Positions 61,028 through 64,000 of a stretch of DNA of 64,000 nucleotides are shown piece by piece. The first letter of the stretch is position 1; the number at the start of each line of letters is the position of its first letter. Source of the stretch: Bradyrhizobium erythrophlei (GTDB taxonomy: Bacteria; Pseudomonadota; Alphaproteobacteria; Rhizobiales; Xanthobacteraceae). The notes under the pieces were generated by a model, which saw only the letters and a program-made list of their open reading frames with translations, was not told the origin of the DNA and did not search any database. A program made the position numbers and the translations under genes. The DNA lies in contig NZ_LT670849.1 of assembly GCF_900142985.1 (NCBI RefSeq), forward strand, positions 6,340,501 to 6,404,500, read 5' to 3'.

Positions 61028-62152
61028 CTAGATCAGGGAGATCAGCCCGCCGCCGTGCCGCTCCAGCCGTCCGGCGAGCTCAAGCTCAAGCAGCACGGTT
61101 CGCACCACCGCGGCCGAAGCACCCGACAGCCGGATCAGATCGTCGAGCAGGATCGGGCTCGGGCCGAGCAGGTTGACGATGTGCTCGCGCGCGGCTTCAT
61201 CGGGATCGGGCGCGAGCGGTTCAGCGTCGTCTTCGCGCAACTCAATCGGCCGGCCCATGATCGGCTCGACGGCCTGAATGACGTCAGCGGCTTCGGTGAT
61301 CAGCGTCGCGCCCTGCTTGATCAGGCCGTTGGTGCCGGCGGCGCGCGGATCGAGCGGCGAGCCCGGCACCGCGAAGACCTCGCGGCCCTGTTCGTTGGCC
61401 AGCCTTGCGGTGATCAGCGAACCCGATCGCATCGCGGCTTCGACCACGACCACGCCGAGCGAAGCGCCCGACACCAGCCGGTTGCGCCGCGGGAAATCAT
61501 GGGCGCGCGCGACATAGCCGAGCGGCATTTCGGAAATCGCAGCGCCTGACGCAAGCAGGGTATTGAGCAGATCGACATGTTCGGGCGGATAGATCCTGTC
61601 ATGACCGCCGGCGAGCACAGCGACCGTGCCGCCCTCGATCGAGGCGCGATGCGCCGCCTGATCGATGCCACGCGCGAGACCTGAAGCGACGACAAAGCCG
61701 GCATCCGAAAGATCGCGCGCCAGCACCTGCGCGAACTTCAAGCCGGCAGCGGAAGCATTGCGCGAGCCGACGATCGCGATCATCGGCCGCATCAAGTTTT
61801 CGATCGCTCCGCGTACGCCGAGCAGTGGCGGCGCATCGTCGAGTTCCGCGAGCCGCGGCGGATAGCCGTCCTCGCCTGGCGCGATCAGCCGGACGCCGAG
61901 TTTGGCGCTTGTCTCAAGCTCGGCGCGTGCATCCGCCTCGCTCGGAATGCGTTGCGGCTTTGAGGCGCCGCCGCGGCGCGCGAACTCCGGCAGCCACTCC
62001 AGCGCCGCCCGCGCACTGCCGCAATGACGAACCAGCGAACGAAAGGTCCGCGGTCCGACATTGTCGGCCCGTATCAGCCGCAGCCGATCGATGCGTTCAG
62101 CGTCGGTGATCTGTGTTTTCTCGGGCGCTCGCGTGTCCATGTCGTCCAGCAT
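61028..62152 (-). CDS. dprA: DNA-processing protein DprA
   Basis: 374 residues from ATG 62152; ATG 62140 is an alternative. DprA loads RecA on incoming single-stranded DNA during transformation and is conserved in most bacteria. Rossmann core: [80 protein letters not shown] and a C-terminal winged-helix ([20 protein letters not shown]). Normally followed by topA in this order of genes; here the HxlR cassette lies between them. Confidence 0.94.
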   Translation of the reverse strand: MLDDMDTRAPEKTQITDAERIDRLRLIRADNVGPRTFRSLVRHCGSARAALEWLPEFARRGGASKPQRIPSEADARAELETSAKLGVRLIAPGEDGYPPRLAELDDAPPLLGVRGAIENLMRPMIAIVGSRNASAAGLKFAQVLARDLSDAGFVVASGLARGIDQAAHRASIEGGTVAVLAGGHDRIYPPEHVDLLNTLLASGAAISEMPLGYVARAHDFPRRNRLVSGASLGVVVVEAAMRSGSLITARLANEQGREVFAVPGSPLDPRAAGTNGLIKQGATLITEAADVIQAVEPIMGRPIELREDDAEPLAPDPDEAAREHIVNLLGPSPILLDDLIRLSGASAAVVRTVLLELELAGRLERHGGGLISLI

Positions 62153-62197
62153 GGATCAACCGGAGCGCGTGGGGAAGGGGCCACGTCCCCGCAACCC

Positions 62198-62300
62198 AGC
62201 CATCGTCAGGCGCGGGCTTGTCCGGGCCATCCCTGCCTTGCTACGAACACGGGCCAATCAAGACGAGGACGCCCGTTACGACCGCGCCGGGCATGACAAA
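62198..62300. repeat. Dispersed intergenic repeat, GCGGGCTTGTCCGG...CCGGGCATGACA type
   Basis: Begins CATCGTCAGGCGCGGGCTTG then TCCGGGCCATCCCTGCCTTG, ends CGCGCCGGGCATGACAAAAGG. It resembles the repeat at 44244-44355 in its end sequences and position between genes (here upstream of the amidase, downstream of the divergent dprA start). The two share GC-rich ends around a variable middle. Confidence 0.5.
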
Positions 62301-62313
62301 AGGGAAAACATCC

Positions 62314-63552
62314 ATGATCTCGCTCGCCGACCAGAAGCGCCGTATCGAACAGGGAGCGCTCACCCCGGATGCCGCGCTCGCGGAGTCGCTTACTGCCATC
62401 GACAAGCGTGAAGCTGAGATCAAGGCCTTTGTCGCCCGCGCCAAAAATCCGAAAGCACAGAAGGACGGCCCGCTGCGCGGCATCGCCGTCGGCATCAAGG
62501 ACATAATCGATACGGCCGATATGCCGACCGAGATGGGCGCACCGTCCATTTATAAAGGCAACCAGCCGCGCGCAGACGCCCCGATCGTGATGCAGCTCAG
62601 GCAGGCCGGGGCCACGGTGGTGGGCAAGACCACGACCACTGCCTTTGCCGCCAACGATCCGACGCCGACGCTCAATCCGCGCAACCTTGGCCACACGCCG
62701 GGCGGATCGTCGTCCGGTTCAGCCGCAGCTGTCGCCGCCGGCATGATCCCGCTCGCGGTCGGCACTCAAACCGGCGGTTCGGTAATCCGGCCGGCGTCGT
62801 TCTGCGGCGTCGCCGCGATCAAGCCGTCCTACCGGCTGCTGCCGCCGGTCGGCGTCAAGTGCTTTTCGTGGACGCTCGACACGGTTGGTTTGTTTGCGGC
62901 AGACGTCGAGGACGTCGCGATTGCGCTGGCGGCGATCACCGGTCGGAGCGAGTTGAACGCGCCGGAACTGAAATCGCCGCGTATCGGTGTGGTGACACAG
63001 GATTTTGCCGGTCCTCCCGAGGCAGGAGGGTCGGAAGCTTTGCAACATGCGGCCCGCGCTGCCGCGAAAGCCGGCGCGTCGGTGCGCGAGTTGAAAATGC
63101 CCGAGATCGTTCAGGAAGCCTGGCGCATCCACATTGTCGTGCAGCAGTTCGAGGCGCATCAGGCCTTCGCGTGGGAATATCGCGAGAATTACGACATCAT
63201 GCCGCCGCTGTTGCGCAAGCGGCTCGACGACAGCCGTCATTTCACGCCGGCCGATTACGACGCGGCGCGCAACGTGACACTGAAAGCGCGCGCGGCGCTG
63301 AGCGATATCTTGAAAGACGTCGACGTGCTGCTCGCGTTGTCCGCTCCGGGCATTGCGCCGAAGGGTTTGGATTCGACGGGCGATGCCCGTTACAACCAGC
63401 TCTGGACGCTGATGGGGACGCCTTGCGTCAACGTGCCGGCCTATGTGGCGGACGGCAATCTGCCGGTCGGCGTGCAGACGATCGCGGACTTCGGCCATGA
63501 TGCCAAGGCGATCGCGGCGGCGCGCTTCATGGGGCGGGCGCTGAAGTCGTAA
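62314..63552 (+). CDS. Amidase signature family protein
   Basis: 412 residues from ATG 62314; upstream in-frame sequence back to 62113 is repeat and not homologous. The Ser-cisSer-Lys triad can be seen: Lys in GIAVGIKDIIDT, and GHTPGGSSSGSAAAVAAGMI with the two Ser. The family includes AtzF/allophanate hydrolase- and indoleacetamide hydrolase-like enzymes; the substrate cannot be set from sequence. Cytosolic. It lies between dprA and plsY, convergent with plsY. Confidence 0.88.
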   Translation: MISLADQKRRIEQGALTPDAALAESLTAIDKREAEIKAFVARAKNPKAQKDGPLRGIAVGIKDIIDTADMPTEMGAPSIYKGNQPRADAPIVMQLRQAGATVVGKTTTTAFAANDPTPTLNPRNLGHTPGGSSSGSAAAVAAGMIPLAVGTQTGGSVIRPASFCGVAAIKPSYRLLPPVGVKCFSWTLDTVGLFAADVEDVAIALAAITGRSELNAPELKSPRIGVVTQDFAGPPEAGGSEALQHAARAAAKAGASVRELKMPEIVQEAWRIHIVVQQFEAHQAFAWEYRENYDIMPPLLRKRLDDSRHFTPADYDAARNVTLKARAALSDILKDVDVLLALSAPGIAPKGLDSTGDARYNQLWTLMGTPCVNVPAYVADGNLPVGVQTIADFGHDAKAIAAARFMGRALKS

Positions 63553-64000
63553 TTACTTCTGCCCGATCTTGCCTTCGGTTCCGGCCATCAGCCGGCTGAT
63601 ATTGGCGCGGTGCATGTAGAACAACAGCACCGTCAGCAGCCCGAATAATGCCGCAAGCGCCGGGTGACCGTACCACCACAGGAAGATCGGCGTGATGCTG
63701 CTCGCGACCAGCGCCGACAGCGACGAGTAGCGCGAGATCACGGCCGTTATCAGCCATATCGCGCAGAACAGCACCGCCGCCGGCCAGAGCAGGCCGATCA
63801 GGATGCCGATATAGACCGCAACGCCTTTGCCGCCCTTGAATTTCAGCCACACCGGAAAGAGATGGCCGAGAAAGGCGCCGAAGCCAGCGAGCATCGCGGC
63901 TTCCGCGCCGGCGAGATAGCCCGCGACGATGACGGCGACCGTGCCCTTGAGCGCATCGAGCAAGAGTGTCGCGGCTGCGAGTCCCTTGCGCCCGGTACGC
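63553..64000 (-). CDS. plsY: Glycerol-3-phosphate acyltransferase PlsY, N-terminus beyond window end
   Basis: About 149 codons are visible and the N-terminal part lies outside. PlsY transfers acyl from acyl-phosphate to glycerol 3-phosphate, the first step of phospholipid synthesis, at the inner membrane. Visible family motifs: [38 protein letters not shown] (the phosphate-binding KGGKGVA motif), and [12 protein letters not shown]. The order plsY-dprA-topA-rnr is characteristic of alphaproteobacteria. Confidence 0.95.
   Translation of the reverse strand, partial: RTGRKGLAAATLLLDALKGTVAVIVAGYLAGAEAAMLAGFGAFLGHLFPVWLKFKGGKGVAVYIGILIGLLWPAAVLFCAIWLITAVISRYSSLSALVASSITPIFLWWYGHPALAALFGLLTVLLFYMHRANISRLMAGTEGKIGQK

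Overview
The window is a high-GC alphaproteobacterial chromosome segment, almost certainly Bradyrhizobium or a close relative in the Nitrobacteraceae. The basis is the gene content: MipZ, DivK-PleD, a GapR-type DUF2312 protein, EipB (DUF1849), DUF1489, DUF3572, a ClpS-ClpA pair, and the alphaproteobacterial order plsY, dprA, topA, rnr, DUF983, NUDIX, rpmG. No rRNA, tRNA, CRISPR array, prophage or transposase was found.

Layout. Positions 1-8 kb are accessory and partly decayed: a cut-off ECF sigma factor, a DehI-type dehalogenase, small secreted proteins, a glutaminase that has lost about 80 internal residues including catalytic ones, a 19-residue Lys/Ala peptide, GapR, and a truncated, frameshifted D-glutamate cyclase-like (DUF4392) gene. 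Positions 8-24 kb hold tandem polysaccharide deacetylases, an orphan XRE regulator, DUF599, GST, YidB, DUF1489, PanC, MipZ, an alpha/beta hydrolase, a VWA protein, DUF302, a J-domain protein and a D-Ala-D-Ala carboxypeptidase with a SPOR domain. Positions 24-34 kb hold ClpS-ClpA, an intradiol dioxygenase, an exported HD-domain protein, and a TRAP transporter operon headed by a secreted hydrolase. Positions 34-44 kb hold a PilZ protein, a GrdB-like reductase subunit, a lytic transglycosylase, AzlCD, a Bug/TctC binding protein, TrmO, and the run RidA, GDPD, GNAT, HIT, followed by EipB. Positions 44-50 kb hold Pol IV with DUF3572, DivK-PleD, and a TetR/MFS pair with a clear operator. Positions 50-64 kb hold an LLM monooxygenase and the conserved rpmG/rnr/topA/dprA/plsY block. 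That block is interrupted by a mirror-image four-gene cassette (HxlR, SDR, AzoR, HxlR) that looks like a quinone/electrophile response module.

The most unusual feature is a family of intergenic paired-hairpin repeats at eight loci. Each unit is a long stem bounded by CTAG(T/C)G...CACTAG. It has an outer arm of about 10 bp, a short one-sided bulge of about 3 nt, an inner arm of 12-16 bp and a loop of 20-26 nt. Two units are joined by a short spacer of 13-14 nt. Arm sequences differ between copies but stay complementary. Two full copies, at 34786-34951 and 37123-37290, lie in opposite orientation around a 2.2-kb segment. A third copy exactly fills the topA-rnr gap and supplies the topA stop codon and the candidate rnr starts. 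Other copies are partly deleted.
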